Source of the DNA: Lasioglossum baleicum
Lineage: Eukaryota; Arthropoda; Insecta; Hymenoptera; Halictidae
Assembly: GCF_051020765.1 (NCBI RefSeq)
Contig: NW_027469191.1
Location: forward strand, 248,001 to 312,000
Length of the DNA: 64,000 nucleotides
Reading direction: 5' to 3'
A model generated the notes under the pieces. That model did not search any database. It was not told the DNA's origin and saw nothing but the letters and a program-made list of their open reading frames with translations. The position numbers and the translations under genes were made by a program. How positions within the stretch are numbered: the stretch's first letter is position 1; every line of letters begins with the position of its first letter. Of the stretch, positions 13,001-24,489 are shown in pieces.

Positions 13001-15407
13001 TAAAGTGCCTAATACCAATACGGCACAGTGGATTTACTACTCGAGTACCTGGTTTGATTCTCTGAATCACAGGATATATGATGCGATTGTACAAAGTTTG
13101 TCCGTATAGCACTGGGTAACGTTGTACAACGGTTTCTCTCTGGAATTTTATATTTATACCTTAGTATCGACTGTGAATTGCCAATATTGTACTCTGGATT
13201 TACTACTGCAATACCTTGTTTGACTCCCGGAATAACACGAGAGGTCAAGCTATTGACTTAGCGACAGTCAAATGTGGTCGACACGATCTCGAACGGTTTG
13301 GCCCTCGATCGTGCTATTCATGCATGAAAATAAGGTGTCCGTCTGCTAAAATGTCCTCTAATTTGCATCCATGAACACTAGGCAAGGCACTTCGTTCAGC
13401 GGATTAAGTTCTCGGACGATAATGTATTCGGATAGAAGAATGATATTATAGCAATTGGTAATATTCTACAACGATTTGCCTCCCTGCTTTAATACCCATG
13501 GCGTGTATTAAGGTGTCTATTGCCAATACTATTCAGGGGATTTACGCCAGGAATACGTTGTTTGGCTCTAAAAATCACATGATAGGCGAAGCTATTGGCT
13601 TAGCCGTTCTATTCTCAAAGAAGGTGGTAATTTTCTCAAACGGTTTGACACTCCACTCTCATATTCATACATGGTAATAATATGTCCGCCTGCTATAATG
13701 TCGACCAATTGCTTCCAGTAAAAAGTAGCCAAGACAATCGCTACAGAGGAATGGTTGCTCAGAAGGAAAGGTGTTGGGTATGATTAATGAATTTACACTA
13801 ATTAGGAATGCTGTCTTACGGCTTCACTCTCTACTTTAATTTCGTACCGTGAATTAACGTGTGTATTGCCAATACTCTTCGGTGGATTTACTCCCGGAAT
13901 ACCTGGTTTGACTCTCCGAATAACTGGATAGGTGAAGCAATTGTCTTCGTCGTTCGTCTCATGTAGAAAGGGGCAACGTTCTCGAGCAGTTTGACAATAG
14001 ATCTTCAAATTCATACTTGAAATTAAGGGGCATGTCACCAAAATGTATACTAATTTGCTTCCCTGAAGACGAAGTATTACTCTTGATATATGGGGTTAAC
14101 ATCTCGGAATGTAAGATCTTCTGTAAAACGTATAACTTTATACCAATTGATAACGTTCTCAAACGGATACTCGGTCAACTTTAATATTCAAACTGTGAAC
14201 TAAGGTGTCTATAGCCTATAATGTTGAGCGAATTTACTCCTGGACTAACTAGTGTGGCACTCGGAAGTGCGGATTGATTTTTGAGCGGATTGACCCGCGA
14301 TTTTCTCATTCATCCCTGAAATTAGGGTGCATGTCACTAAAAGATATACCACTTTGCTTTTATGGACGCGAAGTTATACTCTCGATACAACTGGATATGT
14401 TCCCCGAAGGTAAGGCCATCGGCAAAAAGTTTGACAGTTTATCAATATGTAACGGTCTTGCATCGGTTTGTCACTGTACTTTAATATTCATACCGTGAAT
14501 TACGGTGTCCGTTGCCAATATTGTACTACTCATTTACTCTTAGAATATCTCTTTTGACTTTCCGAATCACAGGATGTATGAATCTATTGACTTAGCCGTT
14601 TGCATCTCGAAGAAGGTGGTGACTTTCTCGAACGGTTTGACCCGTGATCTTCTTATTCATAATGAAATCAACCTCCCCGTCAATAAAATGTTTACTAATG
14701 TGTATCCCTGAACACGTAGCAATACTCGGGATATTGCGGGTTAGCTTCTCGGAATTTAAGGCCATCTGTAGAAAGTTTGACTTTATAGGAATAGGTAACA
14801 TTGTACAACAGTATGACGGTCTGCTTTAATATTCATACCTTGAAATAGGGTGCCTGATGTCAACACTGAACCGCTGATTGACAGCGGAATACCTGATTTG
14901 ACTCTCGGAAACTTTGGATTGGTGTTGCTATTGACATGGCCGTTATATTCTCAAAGTAAGTGGTAACATTCTCGAACGGCATGACACTCGATATTCGAAT
15001 TCACACATGAAGATAAGGATGCCGTCACTAAAATGGTTAATAATTTGCATGTCTGACACGAAGATATACACCTGACACAGCGGGTTAGCTTCAAGGAAGC
15101 AAGGCCGTCGGTCAAGAGTTTGACTCTATACAAATACGTAACGTTTTTCCACGGTTTGACTCCATGCTTTATTATTCAGAGCGAGAATTAAGGTGTCTAT
15201 TTCCAAAACTTTTTCGCATATTTACTTCCGGAATACCTGGCTTGCCTCCCCGAATCACAGGATAGGTGAAGCTATCGACTTTTCCGTTCATCTCTAAAAT
15301 AAGGTGGTAACTTTCTCGAAAGGTTTGACGTTCGATCCTCTAATGCACACATGAAGTTAAGGTGCCCGTCACTGAAATGGAGACTCATTTCATTATCTGA
15401 GCACGAA
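10008..15407 (-). repeat. Family A satellite array, - orientation (block 2)
   Basis: The same family as 1-9998, read in reverse complement. Motifs such as GAAGTTATACTCTCGATACA, GGATAGGTGAAGCTATTGAC and TTAAGGTGCCCGTCACTAAA mark the units. The array holds about 15-16 units. One is shortened to a half (10965-11142). The orientation changes between about 9998 and 10010 in a short run that fits neither side well. At 15407 the array stops in mid-unit just after GAGCACGAA, and family B begins at once. A variant with CGTCTGCTAAAATGTC replacing CGTCACTAAAATGTA occurs at 13341 and 13690. No gene is visible. Confidence 0.9.
10965..11142 (-). repeat. Half-unit interval: one monomer lost by exchange between a1 and a2
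   Basis: The anchor TTATACTCTCGATACA at 10965 is followed by the next anchor, TTATACTTTCGATACA, at 11142. That is 177 bp instead of about 345 bp. Around 11070-11095 the sequence passes from the a2-type GACGGTTTGACAG start to the AATAAGGTGCCCGCC motif that normally follows the other half. The missing length equals one half-monomer. This is what recombination between the two related halves of the dimer would leave. Confidence 0.75.
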
Positions 15408-15497
15408 TTGTAATATACTGTTATGATGATTTCGATTTTTTTCCAAATTTCATGTTTTTAACTTCTGAAATTGAATCGTACATCAAAAGTGCCTCTG

Positions 15498-16034
15498 GAA
15501 TTAGTTGAGCATACGTTTGTGACAATATTTTGTTATATAACGTGTTATATTATATGATTGTCCCATATGTTCCTTCGCTGCCGACACGATACCACTGGAG
15601 TCGTCTTCTGGTTGCGTTCGGTAGATGGGTACGACACTACTTGATGGTCGTCGGAAATTGCTATTGCCTTGATATTGTACCGTACGCATCTTTTCCCAGT
15701 TTTCCGTTTACTTGTACATACTGTAATTTACCGTTGTGATAATTTCGATTTTTTTTCATAATTTTCAATTCTAATTTTAGGAAATTGTATTTCCCAGTAA
15801 TAGTGCCATTGGAATTAGTTGAGCATACGTTTGTGACAATATTTTGTTATATAACCTGTTATATTATACGATTGTCTCCATATGTACCTTCGCTGCCGAC
15901 ACGATACCACTGGAGTAATCTTGTGGTTGCGTTCGGTAGATGGGTACGACACTACTTGATGGTCGTCGGAAATTGCTATTGCCTTGATATTGTACAGTAT
16001 GCATCTTTTCCCAGTTTCCGTTTATTTATACATA
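15498..16034 (+). repeat. Recently duplicated B unit pair (15498-15720 and 15813-16034)
   Basis: Two successive B units are nearly identical over about 220 bp, whereas most neighbours differ at many sites. Shared private variants include TACCTTCGCTGCCGACACGA (one change in the first copy), GGTAGATGGGTACGACACTA and GGTCGTCGGAAATTGCTATT. The offset is 315 bp, exactly one unit. By eye only a handful of substitutions and one or two short indels separate them. The following unit, near 16060-16110, shares TTTCCCAGTAATAGTG with the second copy, so the exchange may extend further. This is the youngest event I can see in the window. Confidence 0.85.
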
Positions 16035-17153
16035 GTGTAATGTATTGGTGTGATATTTTCGATATTTTTTCATAATTTTCAATTTCAATTTTAAGAAATT
16101 TTATTTCCCAGTAATAGTGATTTTGGAATTGGTCGAATATTCGTTTATGATAATGTTATGTTAAACTTATTGTTATTTCATATGATTGTCTGTATACGTA
16201 CCAACGCTTCCGATACTACACATCTGGAATTATTTTGTAGTTGTGTTCAACAGATTGGAGCGACACTACTGTATGGTCCACGTTAATTTCATAATCAGGT
16301 CTATGTTCCGTTTGCATTTTAACCCAGCCAACCATTTATTAACACATACTGCAATTTACTTTTACGATATTTTCGATTTGTTTCGTAGCTTCCAGTCTCT
16401 AAGTTCAAAGACTGTATTTTTTAGGAAAAGTGTCCATGGAATTAGTTGAATTTACATTTATTACAATATTCTCTTATGTTCATTGACATTTTATATAATT
16501 ATCCCTAGGCGTAACTACGGCGCCGTAGCGACACGACAGGAGCGGTCATGTGGGTGCTTTGGGAAGACAGGAGCGACACTACTGTATCGTCTGTGTTGAC
16601 TTCATTAACCTGGATATTGTTCCGTACGCACTTGTCACCAGTTTACTATTTACCTGTACACACAGTAATTTACTGGTATGATATTGTCGACTTTATATAA
16701 AAGATCTATTCGGTAATATCAGGAATTGTATTTTCTTAGGAGAAGCGTCTATGGAATTAGTTGGGTATACGTTTAGGACATTATTTTGTTAAAATTAAAT
16801 TGATATTATACGATTGTCTGTATGGGTAGCTACGCTTTGGTAGCGACACGCCTGGAGTGGTCTTGCAATTGCGAAAGCCAGATCGGCTCGGCATACTGGA
16901 AGGCCCTCGTTTATTTCGTTAAACTTGATTATGTACCGTTGTCATTTTCCCCAGTTTTCCATTTTCTTATACATACTGTTATTTACAGTTATGATATTTC
17001 CCATTTTTTTTCAAAACTTCATACATTTTGTTTCAATTATTGCATTTTTAGGACAAGTGCCATAGAATTAGTAGAGTGAACTTTTGTAACAATAGTTTGT
17101 TAAATTGTTAGTTATGTTATATTGTTGCCACCATATGTACCTACGCTACCGGA

Positions 17154-17205
17154 GCGACAGGACTGGAGACGTCTTGTTGATGCCTTCGCTAGGTCGGAGC
17201 GACAA
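17154..17205 (+). repeat. Internal ~45 bp duplication typical of the B unit
   Basis: The B unit carries GGAGCGACA twice: here at about 17152 and again at about 17197, 45 bp apart. The segment between reads like a diverged copy of what follows (CGACTGG..TGGTCTT against CTACTG..TGGTCTT in the family pattern). The same doublet is seen at 63097 and 63141. The duplication is therefore an ancestral property of family B. Confidence 0.65.
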
Positions 17206-17684
17206 CTGCTGTATAGCCTACGTTAATTTCTTTATCCTTGATATAGTACCGTATGCATTCCTCCGCACACTTCCATTTATTTATATATACTGTACTTTAC
17301 TGATTTAATACGTACGAATTTTTTTCAAATTCCCCATTTTTAATGTCAATGATTGTACATTTTATGAAAAGTGTCTTCGGAATTAGATGAGTGTACGTTT
17401 ATGACATCAGTTTTCTATATCTGTTGTTATTTTAAACGATTGTGCGTGTACGCACCAACGCTTCCTGAGCGATACGCCTGTTATGGCCTTGGAGTTGCGT
17501 CCGACATATCGGACCGACACTACGGTATTATCTTCGTAAATTTCTCTAACCTTGATATTGTGCCGAATGCATTCATTCGATATTCACTGTTTATTTCTAC
17601 ATTCTGTGATCTACTGTTATGATATTTCCGATTTTATTCAATCCCTCCAATTTTTTATCTCAGAAATTGTATTTTTTAGGAGAA

Positions 17685-17692
17685 GTGAAAAC
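17685..17692. other. B+/B- inversion centre, block 1
   Basis: The + arm ends with TTAGGAGAAGTG, and the - arm begins immediately with AAAACATCATAGCAGTAAC, the complement of the family B GTTATGATATTTTCG region. The two arms meet at different points of the unit, so this is not a perfect palindrome centre. The same join, in reverse complement, occurs at 63888/63889. Confidence 0.88.
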
Positions 17693-19300
17693 ATCATAGC
17701 AGTAACACTCAGTATCTACAGATAAATGAAAAACTGGGAAAAAATTCTTACTGTGCAATATGAAGGTTAAAAACATTATCGATGGCCATCCAATAGTCTC
17801 GCTCCGTTCTGCCGTACCCAACTACAATACCTCGCTAGTCGTGTTGCCCCGGCAGCGAAGGTACGTATAGAAACAGTCATATAAGATAACAATAAGTATA
17901 AAAAATTATCGACATGAACGTACACTCAACCTATTCCAAAGACACTTTTCATGAACGATACATTTTCTGAAATTAAGAACATGATATTCAGAAGAAAATC
18001 TAAAATATCATAAGAGTATATTACAGTATGTACACATCAACACAAAGCACAGAACGAATGCAAACGGTACAATATCAAGGTCAAAGAAATTAACAAAGAA
18101 CTAACGACACTGTCGCTCCGATATAGCGAACGCAACTACAAAACCAATCCAGCCATGTCGCACCGGACTCGTAGGTAAGCATGTAGGCAATTATATAATC
18201 TAACAACAAGCTTGACAAGGAATTGTCATATATGTACACTCAACTATTTCCTTAGGCACGTTAACTTAGAATTACAAATCACTAAACAAAAATTTATAAT
18301 TACGTCAAATCGAACATACCATAACACTGAATTACAGCATATGAAATTTAATACATGAATATGAAAGAATTAATGTTGTACAATATTAAGTATAAAATTA
18401 TATACAAAGAACATACAGAAGTAATGCACCGATCTAATGATCGCTACTACAAGACCACAGTAGCCGTGCCGCTCCGGAAAAGCAGATACGTATAGAGACA
18501 ATCCTATAAAATACCCACGAACTTAACAAAATATTGTGATAAACGTACACACATCTAATTCTAAAGTCACTTTTACTAAGCAATGCAAATTTTTAAAATA
18601 AAGATTTATAATTTCGAAGAACATAGAAAATTTCATATCAGCAAATTACAGAGCGTAAAAATAAATTGCAAACGTGAGATGGATTCAAGACCATCGTTAC
18701 ACGAAAATAGAAGACCATCCAGTATGCCGCTCCGATCTGCCGTATGTAACTAGAAAGCCATTAAAGTCGTGTCGTTCCAGAAGCGTAGGTGCGAATATAG
18801 ACAATAATGTAAAATAACAATAACATTCACAAAATATTGTCACAAATGTACACTCAACTGATGCAACAGGCACTTTCCTAAAGGAATACAATTTTTTATT
18901 CTCAAAATTAAGGTTCCGAAAAAAATCGGAAATATCATAACCGTAACTTACGGTATATATAAATAAATGGAAGACTGGGAAATAATGCATACGGTCCAGT
19001 ATCAAATGCGTGACGCCCCGGAAGCATAGATACGTATACAGGCAACCATATAAGATAACAATAAGTTTAACAAAATAATGCCATGAACGTGCACTGAACC
19101 ATATCCAAAGATACTTGTATTCAGAAATAAAATTTTTTCAACTAACAATAGACAAATTCGAAAAAAATTGTAATTACCATAACAGTAAATTGCAGTATTA
19201 GTATATAAATATAGAAATGAGAAAGAATTGCATGCGCTTCAAAATCATGTCTCAAGAAATTAACGGTGACCATACAGTAGTGTTGCTCTATCTGCAGTAC
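17688..19300 (-). repeat. Family B satellite, - arm of B block 1
   Basis: About 5 units of family B in reverse complement. The anchor TCGCTCCG and its variants lies near 17799, 18113, 18425, 18725 and 19283; roughly 95 bp is missing near 19010. The arm ends around 19300 after TCTGCAGTAC. About 15 bp (CATCATTCCGTGTTC) separate it from family A in + orientation. Read backwards, the last unit matches the first unit of the second B block at 60927 much better than it matches its own neighbours. No gene is visible. Confidence 0.9.
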
Positions 19301-19654
19301 CATCATTCCGTGTTCGTTGTAGAACTTTACCCATTCGTATAGAGTCTAACTTTTTACCGTAGGTCATTCCATCCGAGAAGCTAACCCGCTATATTGAGGG
19401 TATTACTCCGTGTTCCTAGAAGCAAATTAGTAGACATTTTAGTGACGGGCACCTTCATTTCGTGTATGGATTAGAAGATTGGGAGGCAGACTGATTATGA
19501 ACATCACCGCCCCCTTTGAGAGTCGAACGGCCTAGTGAATAACTTCTCCTATCCCGAGATTCCGCGAGTCAACCCAGGAAAACCGAGAAGTGTGTCCACT
19601 AAACAGTATTCTGAGTAGACACCATTATTCGCAGTTTGAATATTAACATAGAGC

Positions 19655-20000
19655 GTCAACTTGATTGAGAGCGTTACCAATTGGTATAGAGTCAATCGCT
19701 TCACCGGAGACCTTACCCTCCGAAAGCCTAGGCTGCTGTATCGAGAGTATGAGTACGTGCTCATAGAAACATATAAGTATATATTTTAGTAACGGCCACC
19801 TTAATTGCATGTGTGAATAAGAAGATCGAGGGTCACTCCGGTAGAGAGCGCTACCACCTTCTGTGAGACACGAACGGCTAAGTCAATATCTACACCTATC
19901 CTGTGATTTCCAGGTTCTAACCAGATACTTCGGAAGTGAATCCGATTAGCAGGTTTGGCATAAAACACCTGAATGCACGGTATGAATGCTAAAGAGGAGC
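19655..20000 (+). repeat. Reference family A dimer: a2 19655-19831, a1 19832-20000
   Basis: One full unit of 346 bp. The a2 half (177 bp) starts GTCAACTTGATTGAGAGCG and contains the perfect 12 bp palindrome TACCAATTGGTA. The a1 half (169 bp) starts GTCACTCCGGTAGAGAGCG and has TACCACCTTCTGTG at the same place. After alignment both halves share AGTC.AACG early, TTCCGAGA near the middle, and CACCTTAATT..(C/A) near the end. The halves are clearly related but strongly diverged, which makes the 345 bp unit a fixed dimer of a ~172 bp ancestor. Confidence 0.75.
19675..19686. repeat. Perfect 12 bp palindrome in a2 (TACCAATTGGTA)
   Basis: This dyad is present in the family A consensus of the a2 half. 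It is intact here and at 27898-27909, 32403-32414 and 45911-45922. Many other copies keep CCAATTGGTA or differ at one base. The a1 half has lost the symmetry at this place. A role, for example in DNA bending or protein binding, is speculation. Confidence 0.7.
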
Positions 20001-21639
20001 GGCGATTATTAGGTCGTTATCAATTGGTACAAAGTCAAACGCTTTACCGCAGTCCATACCCACCGAAAGCTCAGGCCGCTGTATCGGGAGAATGACATAG
20101 GGTTCAGAGGATCAAACTAATATACATATTAATGACGGGCACCTTAATTTCATTTATAGATTAGAAGACCGATGGTAGAACCGATCGATGAGAAACGATC
20201 GCTTTAGATATTAGCTTCACTTGCCCCATGATACCGACAGAGAAATCAGGTGTTCCTAGCGTAAGACTGCAGAACATTATTGGCAATAGACATCTTAATT
20301 CACGGTTTGAATAAAAAAGTAAAACTTCAAGCTGATTGAGAGCATTGCCATTTGGTATGAAGTCAAACGCATTACTGAATGCCTTACCTTCCGAGAAGCT
20401 AACCCGCTGTATCGAGAGTATAGCTTCGTGATCAGAGAAATAAAGTAGTATTCTTTCGACTGACGGGCACGTTAACTTCATGTATGAAGTAGAAGATCGA
20501 TAGTCCCACCGTTGGGGAAAGTTGACACATACTGTGAGACAGGAATGGCTATGTCAATTGCTTGGCGCAACCTGTTATGCGCAGAGCCAAACTAGGTATT
20601 CCGGCAGAAAGACCGCTGAAGAATGCTGGCAATAGACACCATCATTCAGAGTTCGAATATTAAAGTAGAGCGTCAATCCGTTCGTGAACGTTATCAATTT
20701 TTATACAGTTCGAAGTTTTTCCGAAGGCCATCGCTTTCGCGAAACTCACCCGCATTATCGGGAGTATAAAATCGAGTTCAATGGATCAAATTAGTAAGCA
20801 TTATAGCGACTGGGACCTTAATTTCACTATGAAGAAGAAGTTCAGAGGTCATTCCATTCGACAAGGTTACCTGCTTCCTTGAGATTCAAACGGTTAAGTC
20901 AATAGCTTCATACATTTTGCGATTCATAAAGTCAAACGAGATACTCCGGAAGTAAATACGCTGCACAGTATTCACAATAGATAACATATATCGCGGCTTG
21001 AATATTAAACAAGTGTGTCAAACCATTTGAGAAAGTTATCAACTTATATCGAGTGAAACTGTTACCGGAAGCAGTACCTACGGTGAATCAGACCCCCTGT
21101 ATCGACAGTATAACACCGTTTACAGTGGGACGAATTAGTATACGTGTTAGCGACGAGCACATTAATTTCATGTATGAATTAGAAAATCGAGGGCTCTACC
21201 GTTCGAGAACGTTAACACTTTCTTTGGAATTCGGACTGCTTAGTCAATAGCTTCACATGTGCCGTGATTCCGAGAGTCGAACGAAGTATTACGCGAATAA
21301 ATCGGCTGACATGTTTATCAACATACACCGTAATTCACGGTATGAATATTAAAGTAAGGAATCAAACCGTCGGAGAAATTTTCCTATTCGTATAAAGTCC
21401 GTACACGTACCGAATACCGTATCTTAAGGGAACATTAACCGCTGTAGCCAGTGCGTTACTTATTGTTCACGGAAATAAATTAGTAGTAATTCTAGCTGTC
21501 GTACAGCACGTTTTCATGTTCAAGTATCAAAATCGAGAGTCAAACCGTGAGAGGAAGGTACCACCTTCTTTGGGATTCGAAATACTAAGGCAATACTTCA
21601 CCTATGCTGTGATTCCGAAAGTCAAACCAGGTATTCTGG

Positions 21640-22640
21640 GAGTAAACCCACTGTACAGTAATAGCGTTATACGCCATACCTCCTGGTATAAATATTAATG
21701 TGCAGAGTAAAACCGATGTAGAACATAACGAACTAGCATACAATCAAACTTTTTACCGCAGGACTTACCTTCCGAGACCCCTTCCTGCTTTAGCGATTGG
21801 TTTGCCCAATGTTCACTAGATCAAATTACTAGGCATTTTGGAACACGGACACCTTATTTGCATGTATGAATAGGAGGATCCATGGGCAAACGGTGCGAGA
21901 ACGTTTCCACCATCTACTATAGCTGAATTGCTAAATCTGTAGATACCAATATCATGTCATTCCAAGAGTCAAATTACGTTCTCCGGGAGTGAATCCACAG
22001 AACCATATTTCCAATAGCCGCGATAATTCAGGGAACAAATATTAAAGTGAATTGCCAAATTTTTGTCGAACGTTACATATTGATATAGCGTCATACTTTT
22101 TATCGATGACCTTACCCTCCGATATCTTAACCTGCTGTATCAATTGTCTAAATTCGTGTTGTAGCAAACAACCTGTTATTCCTTTTAGTGAAGGGCACCT
22201 TCTTTTCGTGTATGAATAAGATCGATATGCATACTGGTACAGAACTTTACAAATTTCTGTTAGATTCGCACAGCTAAGTCAATGGCTTCACCTATCCTGT
22301 GATTCCGAGCTTGGAATCCGGTATTCCGGGAGTGAATCCGCTGTACAGTATAGGCAATTGACACCTTAAATTAAGTTATGAATATTAAAGTAGGTAATCA
22401 AATCAATGGAGAACATAACTAGATGGTATAAAGTCAAGGATTTTACCGGATACCTTACCATCCAAGAACCTAATCCGCTGGGGCAAGTGTCTTCGCTAGT
22501 GTTCACGGAAACAAATTAGTAGACATTTTAGTAGACGGACACCTCATTTTCATGTATGAATAGATTAACAGGGAGTCAATACGTTCATGAACGATCCCAC
22601 CTTCTTTGTGAGTGGAAATGCTAAGTCAATGACTTCACCC
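21640..22640 (+). repeat. Higher-order copy matching 34030-34680
   Basis: Shared rare variants place these segments together: GCGTTATACGCC at 21664 and 34052; GCAAACAACCT at 22164 and 34205; TTCCGAGCTT..GAA; AGTTATG(A/G)ATATTAA; and the CAAGTGTC..GC(T/A)AGTG variant. The offset falls from 12388 to 12041 across the segment because the left copy holds one extra 347 bp unit. Both lie on the + strand. Confidence 0.8.
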
Positions 22641-24489
22641 ATCCCGTGATTCCTTGAGTCAAACTACGAATTCCTAGAGTAAATTCGCAGAAAATTATTT
22701 GCAACAGACACCTTAGTTCCCGGTTTGAGTATTTAAGTACAGCGTCAAATGCGTTTGAGAGCATTGACAATTGGTATAAAATCAAACATTTTACCAAAGA
22801 GCTTACCCGCCGAAAAGCTAACCGACTGTATCGAAACTATAACTTCGTGTACATGGAAAGAAGTTAGTGTCCATTTCGGTGAAGGGCACCTTAACTTCAT
22901 ATATGTATTAGAAACTTGTGGGTCATTCCGCTTTAGATCTGAACCTGCTGAGTAAATAGCTTCACCTATACTGCGATTCCGATAGTCAATTCAGGTATTC
23001 CGGGAGTAAGTGCGCTGAACACTTATGGCAATACACACTTTAATTTACGGTTCGAGTAATAAAGTAGAGCTTCAAATCGATTGAGAGCGTTACAAATTCG
23101 TATGAAGTCAAACGTTCTACCGATGGCCATACATTCCGCGAACATCAGCGGCATCATGGATAGTATAAGTTCGAGTTCACGGAAAGAAACTAGTATTCAG
23201 ATCAGTGACGGGTACCTTAACTTCGTGTATGATTTAGAGAATCCAGTTTTACACCGCTCGGGAACGTTGCCATCTTCTGTGAGAGACAAACGGCTAAGTC
23301 AATAGGTTCACCTATCCCGCGATTAAGAGAGTCGATCCGGGTATTCCGGCAGTTATTCCGCTGAACAGTGTTGAAAATAGACACCACTTTTCATGCTTTG
23401 AATATTAAAATAGAGCGTCTCCCCGTGTGAGAACCATACCAATTCCTATAGGGTCAAACGTATTACCGAAGACCTTATACCCCGAAAAACAGATACATTG
23501 TATCTAGATTACAACTTTGTGATTATAGAATCACATTAGTATACATTATAGTGTTGACAACTTATCTTCATGCATGAATTAGGAGGTCGTGTTTAAAACA
23601 TTTCAGGACCGTTACCATCTTCTATGATATTCGACGTGCTAAGTCAATAGCTTCATATATCTTGTGCATCCGAGAGACATACTCGGTATTCCTGGTGAAA
23701 ATCCGCGGAATATCCTTGAAAATAGATGCCTCAATTCACGATTGGAGTACTACAGAGGGCCTTCGAACCGTTGTAGATCTTTACCAATTGACATGGAGTC
23801 AACTTACTTACGGTAGGCCTTATCTTCCGAGAACCTATCCCGCAGCATCGAGCGTATATCTCGTGTCCAGAGAAACAAACTAGTATATATTTCAGGGACG
23901 TCCACCTAAATTTCAGGTATGATTTCGAAGATCGAATGACAAACCGTTCGAGAACGTTACTATCTTCTTCTAAGTCGAACAGCTAAGTCAATAGCATCAC
24001 CTATACAGTTATTCCGATAGACAAACCAGGTATTTCAGGATTCAATCCGCTGTACACTATTGGCAATGGACATCTTAATTCTCAGTATGATTATCACAGT
24101 AGAGAGCCAATCTGTCTGAGAGCGTTACCCATAGGTATAAGCTCAAACGTTTTACCGAAGACCTTACCCACCGATGAATTAACCCGCTGTATCGAGAGTG
24201 TAACATCGTGTTCAGTGGGACGAATTAGTATACGTTTTCGCGACCAGACCATTCATTTCAAGTACGAATTAGAAGATCGTGGATTAAACTGTACGATACC
24301 GTTACTACCTTCTCTGAGAATCGATCGGCTAAGTCAATATCTTCACCTATCCTGTGATTCCGAGAGTCAAACCGGGAATTCCGGCAGTAAATCCGCAGAA
24401 CTGAATTGGCAACAGACACTTTAATATACGATTCGAATACGAAAGCAGGCCGTCAAACCGTCGGTCAACATTACCAATTTGTGTATAGC

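Larger units (their letters stand above)
15408..17687 (+). repeat. Family B AT-rich satellite, + arm of B block 1
   Basis: About 7 tandem units with a spacing of 311-315 bp. The anchor GCGACACTAC and its variants lies near 15631, 15946, 16260, 16573, 16888, 17199 and 17514. Recurring motifs are CTTGATATTGTACCGTATGC, CATACTGTAATTTACTG, TTGGAATTAGTTGAG and GTACCTACGCTTCCGGAGCG. The family shows no evident similarity to family A. The array starts in mid-unit at 15408, directly against family A. It ends at 17687 after AGGAGAAGTG, where the same family turns round. Runs of T and A make it visibly more AT-rich than A. No gene is visible. Confidence 0.92.
19315..24488 (+). repeat. Family A satellite array, + orientation (block 3)
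   Basis: About 15 units. The array begins at an a2 start (CGTTGTAGAACTTTACC) and ends near 24488 inside a2, just after CCAATTTGTGTATA. It contains the clear dimer at 19655-20000. The 21640-22640 part matches 34030-34680 in a later + block, at an offset of about 12.0-12.4 kb. Variant a2 halves with CAAGTGTCTTCGCTAGTG and GTAGACGGACACC, in place of GAGAGTATAACTTCGTG and GTGACGGGCACC, appear near 22495. No gene is visible. Confidence 0.91.

Noticed and set aside
15408..19300. B block as an inserted inverted-repeat transposon
   Set aside because: The arms are tandem satellite units that meet out of phase. I see no target-site duplication, terminal motif or coding sequence, and the outer edges differ.
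17688..19300. Gene promoter or origin in the AT-rich B sequence
   Set aside because: AT-rich runs recur in every B unit. Nothing marks a particular site, and no transcript or coding region follows.
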